Positions 37,216 through 46,560 are shown, numbered from the stretch's first letter. The stretch: 64,000 nt of DNA from Pseudomonas sp. 31-12 (GCF_003151075.1 NZ_CP029482.1:1116001-1180000); one strand, 5' to 3'. Translations and numbers: made by a program. The notes: generated from the letters alone by a model not told the origin.

Positions 37216-38634
37216 TTACAGAATGTTGAACGGGATGGTGGTCACGAGACGGAACTCGTTGAGGCTGCCATCCGCCTGGTTATCGCTGGCGCGGTGAGCG
37301 GTGTAGGTCGCGCGGATAGCCGTGGCCTTGAGCGGGCCGCTCTGTACGGCGTACGAAGTACCGATGCCGTATTCATAGTGGTTTTCGCCGTCCATCGCCT
37401 GCACGCCGTCGTAACCGCCGCCGGCATAGTGAGTACCGTCGATGCCCCAGCCACGAGCTTGGTAGATGTTGAACTTCAGACCTGGAATGCCGTATTCAGC
37501 CATGTTCAGACCGTAGGCGATCTGGAACGATTTTTCGTTCGGGCCGTTGAAGTCCGACAGCAGGGAGTTGGCCAGGTAGATGCCGTTGGTTTCGTGCAGG
37601 TAGTCGAAGTACTCGTTACCGTTCACTTCCTGGTAGGAGAAGGTCAGGCTGTGGGCCTGATGAGTCAGGCCCAACGACAGGGAGTAGGTGTCGTTGTCGA
37701 TTTCGCCCAGCAGCTTTTTGCCTTCGTCGACGGTTTTGTAGTAGTTCAGGCCGGTGGTCAGGCTCAGGACCGAGCTGTCACCCAGAACGTGGGTGGCGCC
37801 GAAGTAGTACTGGTTCCACAGGTCTTCGGCCTGGGTGCCCCACAGGCTGGTGGTCAGGCTGGCGAACGGCGTGTAAGTGATACCGGCGGTATTGACGTGA
37901 TCGGCTTCAGCGGTACCGTCGCCGTATTCGGAACGGAACTTGCGCTGGCTCTGTTCGGTACGCGGTGAGTTACGGTCAAAGGTGGCGATGTCGAAAGTCA
38001 GGTTTTCCAACTCTTCGCTGTGCAGACTGACACCCTCGAAGCTCGAAGGCAGTGGACGGTTACCGATGACATCCACTTGCGGGCTGCTGAAGTTCTGGCG
38101 ACCGGCAGTCAGTGTGGTGTTGGAGAAACGTGCCTTGACGTTGGCCAGGCCCAGTTTGCTCCACTGGTCAACAGCGTCACCGCCACTTTCAGTCAAAGTA
38201 CGGTTGTTGCCACGGCCGCCACGACCTGGCTCGGGAGCACCACCGTTACCGGATGCGAGGTCTTTGCGATCGCGGTCCAGAGCAATGGCGTTGTATGCCG
38301 CCACTTCGGTGCTGAAACCGACCGTGCCCTCGGTGAAGCCCGAGTTGTACTTGATGATCGTGCCTTGAACCCAGTTGATGCGACGGTCAGTCGTACGAGT
38401 CTCACCATTTTTACGATAGTTGAGCGTCGCGCCCCGCTTGAACGACTCATTCGCATACCAGTTACGCGTGGAACCGGTGATCGATTGGCCTTCAACAAAG
38501 CCGGTGGCTTCGCTTTGGGCGCTTTTCTCTTTCACGGTAACCGGGGTGAAAGCCTGGCTTTGGGTTTCTGCGTATGCCGTGGCGGTTACGCTGCTGATGG
38601 CCAGGGCCAATAACGCGGTGCTGCTCAGTTTCAT
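37216..38634 (-). CDS. opdP: OprD-family outer-membrane porin, OpdP-like
   Basis: 472 residues. Signal peptide is MKLSSTALLALAISSVTATAYA. Barrel features of the OprD family include SKLGLANVKARFSNTTLTAGRQ, WGIDGTHYAG and a C-terminal strand ending VTTIPFNIL. OprD channels pass amino acids and peptides. Embedded in a dpp locus, this is the counterpart of P. aeruginosa OpdP, the glycine-glutamate/dipeptide porin. It is oriented with dppA and preceded by another binding-protein gene. Confidence 0.85.
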   Translation of the reverse strand: MKLSSTALLALAISSVTATAYAETQSQAFTPVTVKEKSAQSEATGFVEGQSITGSTRNWYANESFKRGATLNYRKNGETRTTDRRINWVQGTIIKYNSGFTEGTVGFSTEVAAYNAIALDRDRKDLASGNGGAPEPGRGGRGNNRTLTESGGDAVDQWSKLGLANVKARFSNTTLTAGRQNFSSPQVDVIGNRPLPSSFEGVSLHSEELENLTFDIATFDRNSPRTEQSQRKFRSEYGDGTAEADHVNTAGITYTPFASLTTSLWGTQAEDLWNQYYFGATHVLGDSSVLSLTTGLNYYKTVDEGKKLLGEIDNDTYSLSLGLTHQAHSLTFSYQEVNGNEYFDYLHETNGIYLANSLLSDFNGPNEKSFQIAYGLNMAEYGIPGLKFNIYQARGWGIDGTHYAGGGYDGVQAMDGENHYEYGIGTSYAVQSGPLKATAIRATYTAHRASDNQADGSLNEFRLVTTIPFNIL

Positions 38635-38805
38635 GGGTGAAGCTCCTTACTTTCTTTTTTTAATGCCGGTCTTTTTTGGTGATCCGGCTATTTGGTTTAG
38701 AACTCATACAAGGCTTCGCAAACGTTTGCTGTAGGCCTTATCGGCGAATTAAGGCAATACGCTTGCGTGAGGGCGCAATGCGCCCCCAGCGTTCTGGCTA
38801 ATCGG

Positions 38806-40407
38806 TTATTGGTCGATACTGACGCCCGAGAACACGTTGCGACCGAATGGACTCACCTTGAATCCTTCGATTTTGGCGCTCAACGGCTGGTTAACCGTCG
38901 AATGGGCGATAGGCGTGATCGGCACTTGTTGCTTGAGGTAGTGCTGCGCCTGTTTGTAGAGCACGGTGCGCTGGTCGCGGTCGGTGACGACCTTGGCCTG
39001 CTTGATGAACTTGTCATAAGCCGGATCGCACCACATGGAGTAGTTGTTGCCACCAATGGCGTCGCAGCTGTAAAGCGTGCCGAGCCAGTTGTCCGGGTCC
39101 CCATTGTCACCGGTCCAGCCAATCAGGCTGACGTCGTGTTCGCCATTCTTGGTGCGCTTGATGTACTCGCCCCATTCGTAGCTGACGATCTTCACTTTGA
39201 GGCCGATTTTCGCCCAGTCAGCCTGGAGCATTTCGGCCATCAACTTGGCGTTCGGGTTGTAAGGTCGCTGAACAGGCATCGCCCACAAGGTGATTTCGGT
39301 GCCTTCTTTCACGCCGGCAGCCTTGAGCAATTCCTTGGCTTTTTCCGGGTTGTAGGCGGCGTCTTTGATAGTGTCGTCGTAAGACCATTGGGTCGGCGGC
39401 ATGGCATTGACGGCCAGTTGGCCGGCGCCCTGATAGACGGCGTTGAGAATGCCTTGCTTGTTCACTGCCATGTCCAGCGCCTGACGCACTTCGAGCTGGT
39501 CGAACGGTTTGTGGCGCACGTTGTAGGCGATGTAACCGAGGTTGAAACCGGGCTTCTCGATGAGCTTGAGCGTCGGGTCGTTCTTCAGCGCGGTCACGTC
39601 GGCAGGACGCGGATGCAGGGTAATCTGGCACTCGTTGGCCTTGAGCTTCTGTACCCGCACCGAGGCGTCTGTGTTGATGGCGAAAATCAGGTTCTCGAGC
39701 TTGACCCGGCTCGGGTCCCAGTACTGCTTGTTGCCGGTGTAACGGATGTTGGAGTCTTTCTGGTAGCTCTTGAACACGAACGGCCCGGTGCCGATCGGCT
39801 TCTGGTTGATGTCGCTCGGCTTGCCTTCTGCCAGCAGCTTGTCGGCATATTCGGCAGACAGGATGGCGGCGAAGCTCATGGCGATGTTCTGGATGAACGC
39901 GGCGTCGACGCTGTTGAGCGTCATGACCACGGTCAGCGGCCCGGTCTTCTCGACCTTGGCGATGTTCTTGTTCAGGCTCATCCCGTTGAAATACGGGAAC
40001 TCGGTCGGATAAGCCTTACGGAAAGGTTGCTGCGGATCGAGCATGCGATTGAACGTGAACAGCACGTCATCGGCGTTGAAATCACGGGTCGGCGTGAAGT
40101 ACTTGGTCGTGTGAAATTTCACCCCTTCGCGCAGGTGAAAGGTGTACTTGAGGCCGTCCTCGGAAATATCCCAGCTAGTGGCCAGACCGGGTACGACGTT
40201 GGTGGCGCCTTTTTCGAACTCTGCCAATCGGTTGTACAACGGCTCGGCGGCGTCATTATCGGTCGCGGTCGTGTACTGCGCAGTGTCGAAGCCGGCAGGG
40301 CTGCCTTCGGAGCAGAACACCAGGCTGTTGTTGGCGGCCTGGCTGATGGAAGTGGCGGCCAACAGGCCGGTGCCCAGCAATGCGGATAAAACCAAGGTAT
40401 GGCGCAT
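38806..40407 (-). CDS. Periplasmic dipeptide-binding protein paralogue
   Basis: 533 residues with signal peptide (MRHTLVLSALLGTGLLAATSISQA) and the SBP_bac_5 fold: LVFCSEGSPAGFDTAQYTTA, IGTGPFVFKSYQKDSNIRY and WGEYIKRTKNGEHDVSLIGW. By eye it is very similar to the next binding protein and less so to the one beside dppB, so it arose by tandem duplication. It probably hands peptides to the same DppBCDF permease with a different specificity. A GC hairpin without T-tract (GGGGGCGCATTGCGCCCTC on the minus strand, at about 38769) follows the stop. Confidence 0.9.
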   Translation of the reverse strand: MRHTLVLSALLGTGLLAATSISQAANNSLVFCSEGSPAGFDTAQYTTATDNDAAEPLYNRLAEFEKGATNVVPGLATSWDISEDGLKYTFHLREGVKFHTTKYFTPTRDFNADDVLFTFNRMLDPQQPFRKAYPTEFPYFNGMSLNKNIAKVEKTGPLTVVMTLNSVDAAFIQNIAMSFAAILSAEYADKLLAEGKPSDINQKPIGTGPFVFKSYQKDSNIRYTGNKQYWDPSRVKLENLIFAINTDASVRVQKLKANECQITLHPRPADVTALKNDPTLKLIEKPGFNLGYIAYNVRHKPFDQLEVRQALDMAVNKQGILNAVYQGAGQLAVNAMPPTQWSYDDTIKDAAYNPEKAKELLKAAGVKEGTEITLWAMPVQRPYNPNAKLMAEMLQADWAKIGLKVKIVSYEWGEYIKRTKNGEHDVSLIGWTGDNGDPDNWLGTLYSCDAIGGNNYSMWCDPAYDKFIKQAKVVTDRDQRTVLYKQAQHYLKQQVPITPIAHSTVNQPLSAKIEGFKVSPFGRNVFSGVSIDQ

Positions 40408-40673
40408 GACGCTCCCTTTTCTCGTTCGCTAAGTGTTTTCAATGAGCCACCGTCCCGTCCGCGGACGTGGAGGCATCACTGAGTTCAAACCATGCCATGC
40501 AGCAAAACCGAGAACCCACGCATGCACTGGTCAGATCCCGACGGTAGGAGCCGTGGGTCTGGCAGTAAATGCGTAGAGTCCTAAAGACTCGTAGGAAAAG
40601 GCGACGCATCCGACACCACTGCTGTACTACGCAGCGGAATTGGATGTAGGTGGTTTCCTACTTTCTCGGCAGA
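40408..40673. other. Gap between two binding-protein genes
   Basis: About 265 bases with no open frame and no clear motif apart from small GC palindromes (GTCCGCGGAC near 40458). It probably contains the promoter of the gene at 38806-40407, because the upstream gene has its own terminator. Confidence 0.4.
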
Positions 40674-40706
40674 TAAAACAACGGCGACGTTAAAAACGTC
40701 GCCGTT
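40674..40706 (-). terminator. Intrinsic terminator
   Basis: AACGGCGACGTT and AACGTCGCCGTT form a perfect 12-base stem with loop AAA, followed on the minus strand by GTTTTATC. It ends the transcript of the binding-protein gene at 40715-42340. Confidence 0.88.
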
Positions 40707-40714
40707 GCAAAATC

Positions 40715-42340
40715 TTATTTGCTGACGCTGACGCCGTAGAAGGAGTTCAAGCCAAACGGGCTGATCTTGAAGTCCTGCACGTTGTTGCGCATGGGTTGGA
40801 ACACCGTCGAGTGAGCGATAGGTGTCATTGGAACAGCGTCTTTGAGGACGTGTTGCGCCTGTTGGTACAGTTCGGTGCGCTTGCCTTGGTCGGTTGTGCG
40901 CTTGGCTTCTTTGACGAGACCGTCGAACTTCTTGTCGCACCACTTGGAGAAGTTGTTGCCGCTCAGCGAGTCGCAGCCGAACAGGACGTTGAGCCAGTTG
41001 TCCGGATCACCATTGTCACCGCTCCAGCCAATGATCATCGCCTGGTTTTCACCGCCCTTGGAACGCTTGATGTACTCGCCCCATTCGTAGCTGGTGATCT
41101 TGACGTTCAGGCCGATTTTCTTCCAGTCGGACTGCAACATCTCAGCCATCAGTTTGGCGTTCGGGTTGTACGGACGCTGTACCGGCATCGCCCACAGGAC
41201 GATCTCGGTACCTTCCTTGACGCCGGCTTCCTTGAGCAGCTCCTTGGCTTTCTCAGGGTTGAACGGCGCGTCCTTGATCGTGGTGTCGTAAGACCACTGG
41301 GTTGGCGGCATTGCGTTGACGGCCAGTTGGCCAGCGCCCTGGTACACCGACTTGATGATCTCTGGCTTGTTGACGGCCATGTCCAGTGCCTGACGGACTT
41401 TAAGGTTGGCCAGCGGGTTTGGCTCGTTGCTGCCCTTGACCTTGTCCATCACGTTGTAGGCGATGTAGCCCAGGTTGAAACCAGCCTGATCAGGCATCTT
41501 CAGGGTTTTGTCAGCCTTGAGCGCTGCCAGGTCGGCCGGGCGCGGGAACAGAGTGATCTGGCACTCGTTCTTTTTCAGCTTCTGAATACGTACCGACGGG
41601 TCGGTGGTGATCGCGAAGATCAGGTTGTCGATCTTGACGTCTTCAGGCTTCCAGTAGTCCTTGTTCCCGGTGTAGCGGATGTTGGAGTCTTTCTGGTAGC
41701 TCTTGAACACGAACGGGCCAGTGCCGACCGGCTTCTGGTTGATGTCGGCGGCTTTGCCTTCTTTCAGCAGCTGGGCCGCGTACTCGGCGGACTGCACCGA
41801 CGCGAAGCTCATGGCCATGTTCTGGATGAACGCGGCATCAACTTCCTTGAGGGTGAACTTGACGGTGTGGTCGTCGACTTTATCGATCTTGGTGATGTTG
41901 GTGTCCATCGCCATGTCGGTGAAGTACGGGAATTCGGTTGGGTACGCCTTACGGAACGGATCATCCTTGTTAATCATGCGATTAAAGGTGAACAGCACGT
42001 CGTCGGCGTTGAACTCACGAGTTGGCTTGAAGTACGGCGTGGTGTGGAACTTGACGCCTTCACGCAGGTGGAAGGTGTAAGTCAGGCCATCGTCGGAGAT
42101 GTCCCACTTGGTTGCCAGACCAGGAATCACGGCGGTGCCGCCGCGCTCGAACTGGGTCAAGCGGTTGAACATGGTTTCTGCAGAGGCGTCGAAGTCGGTT
42201 CCGGTGGTGTACTGACCAGGATCAAAACCGGCCGGGCTCCCTTCGGAGCAAAACACCAGGTTAGTCGCCGCTTGGGCGAAAGGTGCGGAGGCTAACAAGC
42301 CTGCGCCGACTAAAAACGGAATGACCGCGTGTTTAAGCAT
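40715..42340 (-). CDS. Periplasmic dipeptide-binding protein paralogue, distal
   Basis: 541 residues from the ATG at 42340, where the signal peptide begins (MLKHAVIPFLVGAGLLASAP, cleavage near AQA). 43 upstream in-frame codons are discarded. SBP_bac_5 motifs are LVFCSEGSPAGFDPGQYTTG, VGTGPFVFKSYQKDSNIRY and EWGEYIKRSKGGENQAMIIG. It is a close paralogue of the protein at 38806-40407, the notable difference being a short insertion (MDKVKGSNEPNPLANLKV). It is separately terminated and so probably separately regulated. A CA-rich stretch before the start may be a Crc/Hfq site. Confidence 0.92.
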   Translation of the reverse strand: MLKHAVIPFLVGAGLLASAPFAQAATNLVFCSEGSPAGFDPGQYTTGTDFDASAETMFNRLTQFERGGTAVIPGLATKWDISDDGLTYTFHLREGVKFHTTPYFKPTREFNADDVLFTFNRMINKDDPFRKAYPTEFPYFTDMAMDTNITKIDKVDDHTVKFTLKEVDAAFIQNMAMSFASVQSAEYAAQLLKEGKAADINQKPVGTGPFVFKSYQKDSNIRYTGNKDYWKPEDVKIDNLIFAITTDPSVRIQKLKKNECQITLFPRPADLAALKADKTLKMPDQAGFNLGYIAYNVMDKVKGSNEPNPLANLKVRQALDMAVNKPEIIKSVYQGAGQLAVNAMPPTQWSYDTTIKDAPFNPEKAKELLKEAGVKEGTEIVLWAMPVQRPYNPNAKLMAEMLQSDWKKIGLNVKITSYEWGEYIKRSKGGENQAMIIGWSGDNGDPDNWLNVLFGCDSLSGNNFSKWCDKKFDGLVKEAKRTTDQGKRTELYQQAQHVLKDAVPMTPIAHSTVFQPMRNNVQDFKISPFGLNSFYGVSVSK

Positions 42341-42355
42341 GTTGGCCTCATGATT

Positions 42356-42364
42356 TGTTGTCAT
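42356..42364 (-). promoter_or_regulatory. Possible Crc/Hfq catabolite-repression motif
   Basis: On the minus strand the leader reads TGACAACAAATC about 16-25 bases before the start codon. This is one mismatch from the AAnAAnAA motif bound by Hfq/Crc in Pseudomonas mRNAs. Amino-acid and peptide uptake genes are frequent Crc targets, but a single short match is weak evidence. Confidence 0.3.
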
Positions 42365-43061
42365 TTTTGGAATTAGAGGACGACCTCGTGAGTCGTGCCT
42401 GCGGATACTTATGCAGGGGCCATACCCATTGCAAGATCCTGAGTAGCTACAGGCCTTAAACAGTGGCACGTACGTACCTTAATGTCGCATATGTATAAAT
42501 TCTCGCGCATTTGACCGTTTGCGCATGGTTTTTTCGGTGCATATGGCGCACCTGTGCGGGGCGCTTCGGACGTCTTGCGCACTCGATTGGAGCGCGGTGT
42601 TACTTATTTATACCCATCATTGAGGGGCGTACGGGCGTGAATGAGATTGAGTTCCGGTTTGGTGGGTAGGTGATTGTTGTTTAAAGGGTTGTTGTGGCTG
42701 TGGGGGCAGATTGTTTCGTTACTGTTTGGTGCTGGACATCTGGGGGGATGCTTTGGATTCGGGATTGGGTGGGTGTCGCCCTTGCGTGGTGGTATTACTC
42801 GAAGGTGCAACCGTCTACTGCTTGCGGTAGCGCTTTTGGGTTTTTCCAGTTGTTGAGCTTCTTGTAACTCAGCATTTTTCTGACAGATAGGCTGTCGTCA
42901 ACTGCTGGGAACGAGCTGATAGCTGACCCAGAGAGCAATTGTGGGAGCTGGCTTGCCACCGATGGCGGCCTGATAGCCGACCAGTCTCTTTCAGGTGTAC
43001 CCAGTCCAACTGTGGGAGAGGGCTTGCTCGCGAAGGCGGCCTGGCAGTCAACTCACTTTAA
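42365..43061. other. Long non-coding stretch with REP half-elements
   Basis: About 700 bases. The first part should hold the promoter of the binding-protein gene to its left. Around 42815-42845, CTACTG/CGGTAG forms a short stem followed by CGCTTTTGGGTTTTT, a possible plus-strand terminator with no gene before it. Two REP half-palindromes in the same orientation, TTGTGGGAGCTGGCTTGCCA (42940) and CTGTGGGAGAGGGCTTGCTC (43010), precede the next gene. Two 60-codon open frames here have poor ribosome sites and are not called. Confidence 0.5.
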
Positions 43062-43442
43062 TCAGGCCAAGATAGATGCCCATCCGAATAAAACCAAAAA
43101 GCCATAGCATGAGAAGGCGTTAATTCGATAGGGGATCTCGATCCAACGCCTTAAATGCAGTGGAAAAAGCCGAATATCCTCAAAGGCGCAGGGGTCGTTC
43201 AGTAACAGCAGCGACGGATGCTTACTCAACATGGCTGTGATCAAGTTCAGCCTGTATTTGCGACCGTAAAGGCCATCGCCTGTTTCTTCACGATAAGCTT
43301 GGAGGAGATAGCAATTCTTGAGGTGAGACTCCATTTCTCTGAGTTTGAACAGGCCCACGAAAGCCATGACTGCAAAGTTGAGAACAATAATTGTGAGCAG
43401 GGCAATGACGAAGGCGGCATAGAGGAGCTTTGTTTCATTCAT
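43062..43442 (-). CDS. Small membrane protein, unknown
   Basis: 126 residues from the ATG at 43442. An N-terminal membrane helix (about 7-32, YAAFVIALLTIIVLNFAVMA) and a C-terminal one (about 107-125, INAFSCYGFLVLFGWASILA) flank a cytosolic or periplasmic domain containing LKNCYLLQAYREETGDGLYG. No family is recognised. Its start lies inside the end of the upstream frameshifted gene, so the two are translationally coupled. A small two-helix membrane protein after a glycine-rich hydrophobic protein fits an immunity-protein arrangement, but that is inference. Confidence 0.7.
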   Translation of the reverse strand: MNETKLLYAAFVIALLTIIVLNFAVMAFVGLFKLREMESHLKNCYLLQAYREETGDGLYGRKYRLNLITAMLSKHPSLLLLNDPCAFEDIRLFPLHLRRWIEIPYRINAFSCYGFLVLFGWASILA

Positions 43443-44816
43443 GGCTGGATGCTTCGTAAATAACTTCAGCGGTTGACTCGACGATTTTCGAACCAGCATT
43501 CCCGCCTACAGATGCTGCCGCACCACTTATGATCAAGACGCATACGACGCCGCCGATACCGCGGGTCCTTAGTGCTACACCGGCGCAGTACTCCATTGTT
43601 AATGGCGCCGTGTAATTAGTTACGATGGCTGCACCCCCTACGTTGCCAGTCAGCTTTCCTCCCTCTATGAATTTCACCTTCCGGCAGGAATCATTGTTCC
43701 CGCTCGGCAGACTTCATTAATTCGCGTGCTAGCTGCTGCCGTCGCCAGGCCTATGCCGATGTAGCCGCCGGCTTGCATGTATTTTGCGGCCCGCGCCGCT
43801 CCTTCGATATTTGTTGCATATCCTGGCAGTTGCGTCGGTGCCCCTGCTTTATCCCAGCGGTGAATTGTTCGTCGACTAGACAGCCCCAATGCCCGTTTCA
43901 GCTTTGGATGATCGGCAATGCCTGTGCCTTTACGTACAAGCGGTCCTAAGCCGGCATTTAGATTCACCAGAATGCGCTTGCGCTGGGCAAAAAAATCCGA
44001 GGAGTTCAAATGGCCGTACTGGCGGTATTGCTGCTGATGAAGTTCTTCCAGCGCTTTCAGGTTGTTTTTCAGCATTTCCAAATGCTGGCCAATCATGAAC
44101 GAAGCGACACCCAGCGACCCCGCCGATACTTCCAGAAATGGCTCTATCACTTCATGGTGCTCAACCATGAAAGAAGCTTCTTCATCACTCAGATCTTTGA
44201 TCGCCTCATTGACCTTCTCGGCCGCGATCATTAATTGGGCCTCTTCACGACGGCACATGTAGTGCCGTGAATCGCTGAAGATGACCATTTGCCCAGGCTT
44301 CACCCGTTCGCCGAGATGTCGGTTCAACGAACGAAACTGCTTACTCAGGACTTCGCCAGGCGGGTTGTCGTACAGCGAACGCTCCAAGGCTTCGAGGGGC
44401 ATGGGTTTCTGGATGATGTGAAATCCCGATTCCGCCGGTTTGGGAAGAGTGAACGCGTGTTCTTCGACCAAGTGTTGTGCAGGCGGCGGTTCGGTTTTGG
44501 CTTTGAAGCCGTTCCAGGAGGCGCCGCCATTATCGGAATTGACGCGCTGCTTCACGATGACCCAATCGCCATTGCTCACTGCGCTGATAAGTTTCTGTTG
44601 ATTGGCTGATTGCATGTAATTGGAGCGGTTGGCCCCGATTGCACTTAGCAAGTCGTCGAAACCCGACAGCTCGTCGGGGTAGCTAAGGGCCTGACGCAGG
44701 TCGTCGGTGGCTTGGTAGCTGTCGAGTACTTGGCTGCGCTGACCAGCGAGCAGGTCTTTGGGTATGAGTTTTTTCACGCTCGCTTCCTGTTCTTTGGAAA
44801 CGAGCGACTTTGGCAA
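43435..44816 (-). pseudogene. Glycine-rich hydrophobic-tail protein split by a frameshift
   Basis: Two frames read as one protein of about 460 residues. The first (44816 to 43674, 380 residues) ends in NEVCRAGTMIPAGR. The second frame reads CRKVKFIEGGKLTGNVGG onward to the stop at 43435. A one-base deletion in the GCGGGAACA run near 43698 explains the break: restoring one G gives CRAGNNDSCRKVKF, continuous with the Gly-rich hydrophobic tail. Residues 1-330 are helical and soluble, with the motifs NGDWVIVKQR and PGQMVIFSDSRHYMC. The paired Cys and glycine-zipper tail resemble membrane-inserting secreted or T6SS-associated proteins of Pseudomonas. No exact family is recognised. It could be a true pseudogene, a sequencing error or programmed frameshifting. 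Confidence 0.65.
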
Positions 44817-45009
44817 TTGAACTCAAGTAGGGATGCCGGGGGATTCGATTTTGGGTGTAGGGGAAGTCCGAGTTTTTTTGGGTGCAGTCCATTTCGCGTG
44901 GGAATGCCGCCCGGGACGCTCCACGTTCAATTTTTGTGTTGAACGATGTGTAAAAAACACAGCGCTTTCCCACGCATTTTTCAGGTTGCCGGGTAGGAAG
45001 CAGTCCTTC

Positions 45010-45262
45010 TAACCTTTGGTCGTCGCTGCTATTTCAGCGACCGGGCGTGGAAACCTGGATCTCTTAGTAGCCGCATAGCTGGACCATCGTATTCGTTGCC
45101 GACGTCTTCGTTCGTCTGCAAACTGCGTCATGGCGGCTGTGCGTGGGCAGACTTCGGTCTGGCCGGGTCCTACTAACCGGTATTTCCACCCTGCGTGCAG
45201 CCGCCACCTATTTGTCGTGTGGAAACGACAATGGATGGCTCCCATTTTTAAGTAGGAGTTTT
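45010..45262 (+). ncRNA. Candidate structured 5' leader of the DUF6124 gene
   Basis: About 250 bases directly before the DUF6124 start fold on sight into several helices: GTCGCTG/CAGCGAC (45022-45041), CAGAC-TTCG-GTCTG with a UUCG tetraloop (45148-45161), GTCGT/ACGAC (45214-45229), and a long-range GTGGAAA/TTTCCAC pair (45047 with 45189). A normal AGTAGGAG ribosome site follows. This density of helices exceeds chance expectation by eye and suggests a cis-regulatory RNA. No Rfam family is recognised. The preceding 190 bases (44817-45009) show nothing clear. Confidence 0.5.
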
Positions 45263-45264
45263 CC

Positions 45265-45636
45265 ATGGATAAGTTAATCCCCGATCCACCCTTCAACACC
45301 ACAACCCCCAACGCCGAAGCCACCGAAGCCGAAGCGCTCCTCAAAGACAGCGAAGCCATAAAACGCGCTCTCGACTACTACCTCGATCCCCCTGACCAGT
45401 ACGCCCCCAAACCCCGCCGCCCCAGCACGATGTTCATGATCGCCCCGGACATGGACACTGAAAGTCTCCTGGCACAAGCTTGCGAGTCATTGGCGTCGGC
45501 GAGTGTCATGGCCAGTGATTTCGCAGCAAACTTGATCGGCCCGCAGCGCAATACGGTGTTGGCAATTCAGCAAATCATCATGCTAGCGGAGTTGGCGGTG
45601 AATCGGGCACTGGATAACGTCGATCCGCAAGCGTAG
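45265..45636 (+). CDS. DUF6124 (DUF3077-related) small protein
   Basis: 123 residues. The N-terminus MDKLIPDPPFNTTTPNAEAT and the two helices SEAIKRALDYYLDPP and DTESLLAQACESLASASVMA are those of a family abundant, often in several copies per genome, in fluorescent pseudomonads. The function is unknown. There is no signal peptide. The gene starts after a foldable leader and ends at a shared bidirectional terminator. Confidence 0.85.
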   Translation: MDKLIPDPPFNTTTPNAEATEAEALLKDSEAIKRALDYYLDPPDQYAPKPRRPSTMFMIAPDMDTESLLAQACESLASASVMASDFAANLIGPQRNTVLAIQQIIMLAELAVNRALDNVDPQA

Positions 45637-45681
45637 GCAGCTACCGCTCGTTTCCCTATTCTGCGGCGCTAACACTCGGTA

Positions 45682-45713
45682 AACCGTCGGGGGAGCATTC
45701 ACCCCCGACGGTT
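45682..45713. terminator. Bidirectional terminator
   Basis: AACCGTCGGGGG and CCCCCGACGGTT form a perfect 12-base stem with loop AGCATTCA, between the converging DUF6124 gene and the biosynthetic cluster. Its right arm overlaps the stop codon of the aminotransferase gene. Confidence 0.75.
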
Positions 45714-46560
45714 AGGACAGTGTGTGCATAACGCTCTTCTTGTAATTCGTTGCCAACAGCTCGACCCACTGGTTCTTGTCATAAAGCACACCGTCAATGC
45801 AGCTGATTTCAGTGATGTCCATTGCTGTGCCACATAAAAAGGCGCCATCAAACTGACCCAGTTCCGAGCTTGAAATGTCACGCTGTATTACTTGCAGATC
45901 CAGTGCCGGGGCTAGTTCGTCAATGATGACGCGGCGGGTGATGCCCGCCAGTGCCATTTCGGTCGTCGGTGTAATGAGTTGGCTGCCCTTCACAAAAAAG
46001 ATATTGGAACCACTGGACTCGCAGACCGTATCGCTGATCGAGAGAAACAGCACATCGTCAAACGCCTCATCTTTATCACGGAAGCTCAAAAAACTGATCG
46101 CATAGGTGGACGAGGTTTTGGCTTGATACGGATGACAATCGGCGGGCGCGCGTCTCCAACTGGCGGTCGTGAGCCTGTAAGGCGCGGTCGCTGCCTTCGG
46201 AGCAAATGGCAGGACGAATATCACCACTTTGCTGCGGCAACCTCGACCCATGAAGCTGACGTCAGCTTCGTCATAAAACACGATGATTTTAATGTACGCA
46301 TCTTGCAGCTCGTTGCGCTTGAGCAGTTCATTGCACGCCTCAGTCAGCGTTGCGTTGGTGTAATACAGGTCATGTTTGAACAAACGGGCTGACTGTTGTA
46401 ACCGTTGTAAATGCTCCTCGCACTTGAATACCTTACCGCCATAGCTGCGCATGCCTTCGTAGACTGAGGAGGCATAGGACAGCGAGTGTGTGACGGGCGA
46501 CAGGTTCATCTGGTCGTGCTGGAGGTATACGCCATCCAGCCAGGCAAGAGCCTTGGTCAT
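45712..46560 (-). CDS. Class IV PLP aminotransferase, branched-chain type
   Basis: 282 residues of the IlvE/D-amino-acid transaminase fold. Visible are SYASSVYEGMRSYGGKVFKC (about 29-46), catalytic Lys148 in YQAKTSS, and the PLP-phosphate region CESSGSNIFFVKG (Glu181). It is last in the six-gene minus-strand cluster (54151 to 45712), 51 bases after the dioxygenase gene. In the cluster it probably supplies or finishes an unusual amino acid by transferring an amino group to or from a 2-oxo acid. It is shorter than primary-metabolism IlvE (about 305), consistent with a dedicated paralogue. Confidence 0.88.
   Translation of the reverse strand: MTKALAWLDGVYLQHDQMNLSPVTHSLSYASSVYEGMRSYGGKVFKCEEHLQRLQQSARLFKHDLYYTNATLTEACNELLKRNELQDAYIKIIVFYDEADVSFMGRGCRSKVVIFVLPFAPKAATAPYRLTTASWRRAPADCHPYQAKTSSTYAISFLSFRDKDEAFDDVLFLSISDTVCESSGSNIFFVKGSQLITPTTEMALAGITRRVIIDELAPALDLQVIQRDISSSELGQFDGAFLCGTAMDITEISCIDGVLYDKNQWVELLATNYKKSVMHTLS

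Noticed and set aside
42604..42856. Two overlapping open frames of 60-68 codons, one on each strand
   Set aside because: No convincing ribosome sites and no recognisable motifs, and they overlap each other. They may belong to a repeated non-coding element.
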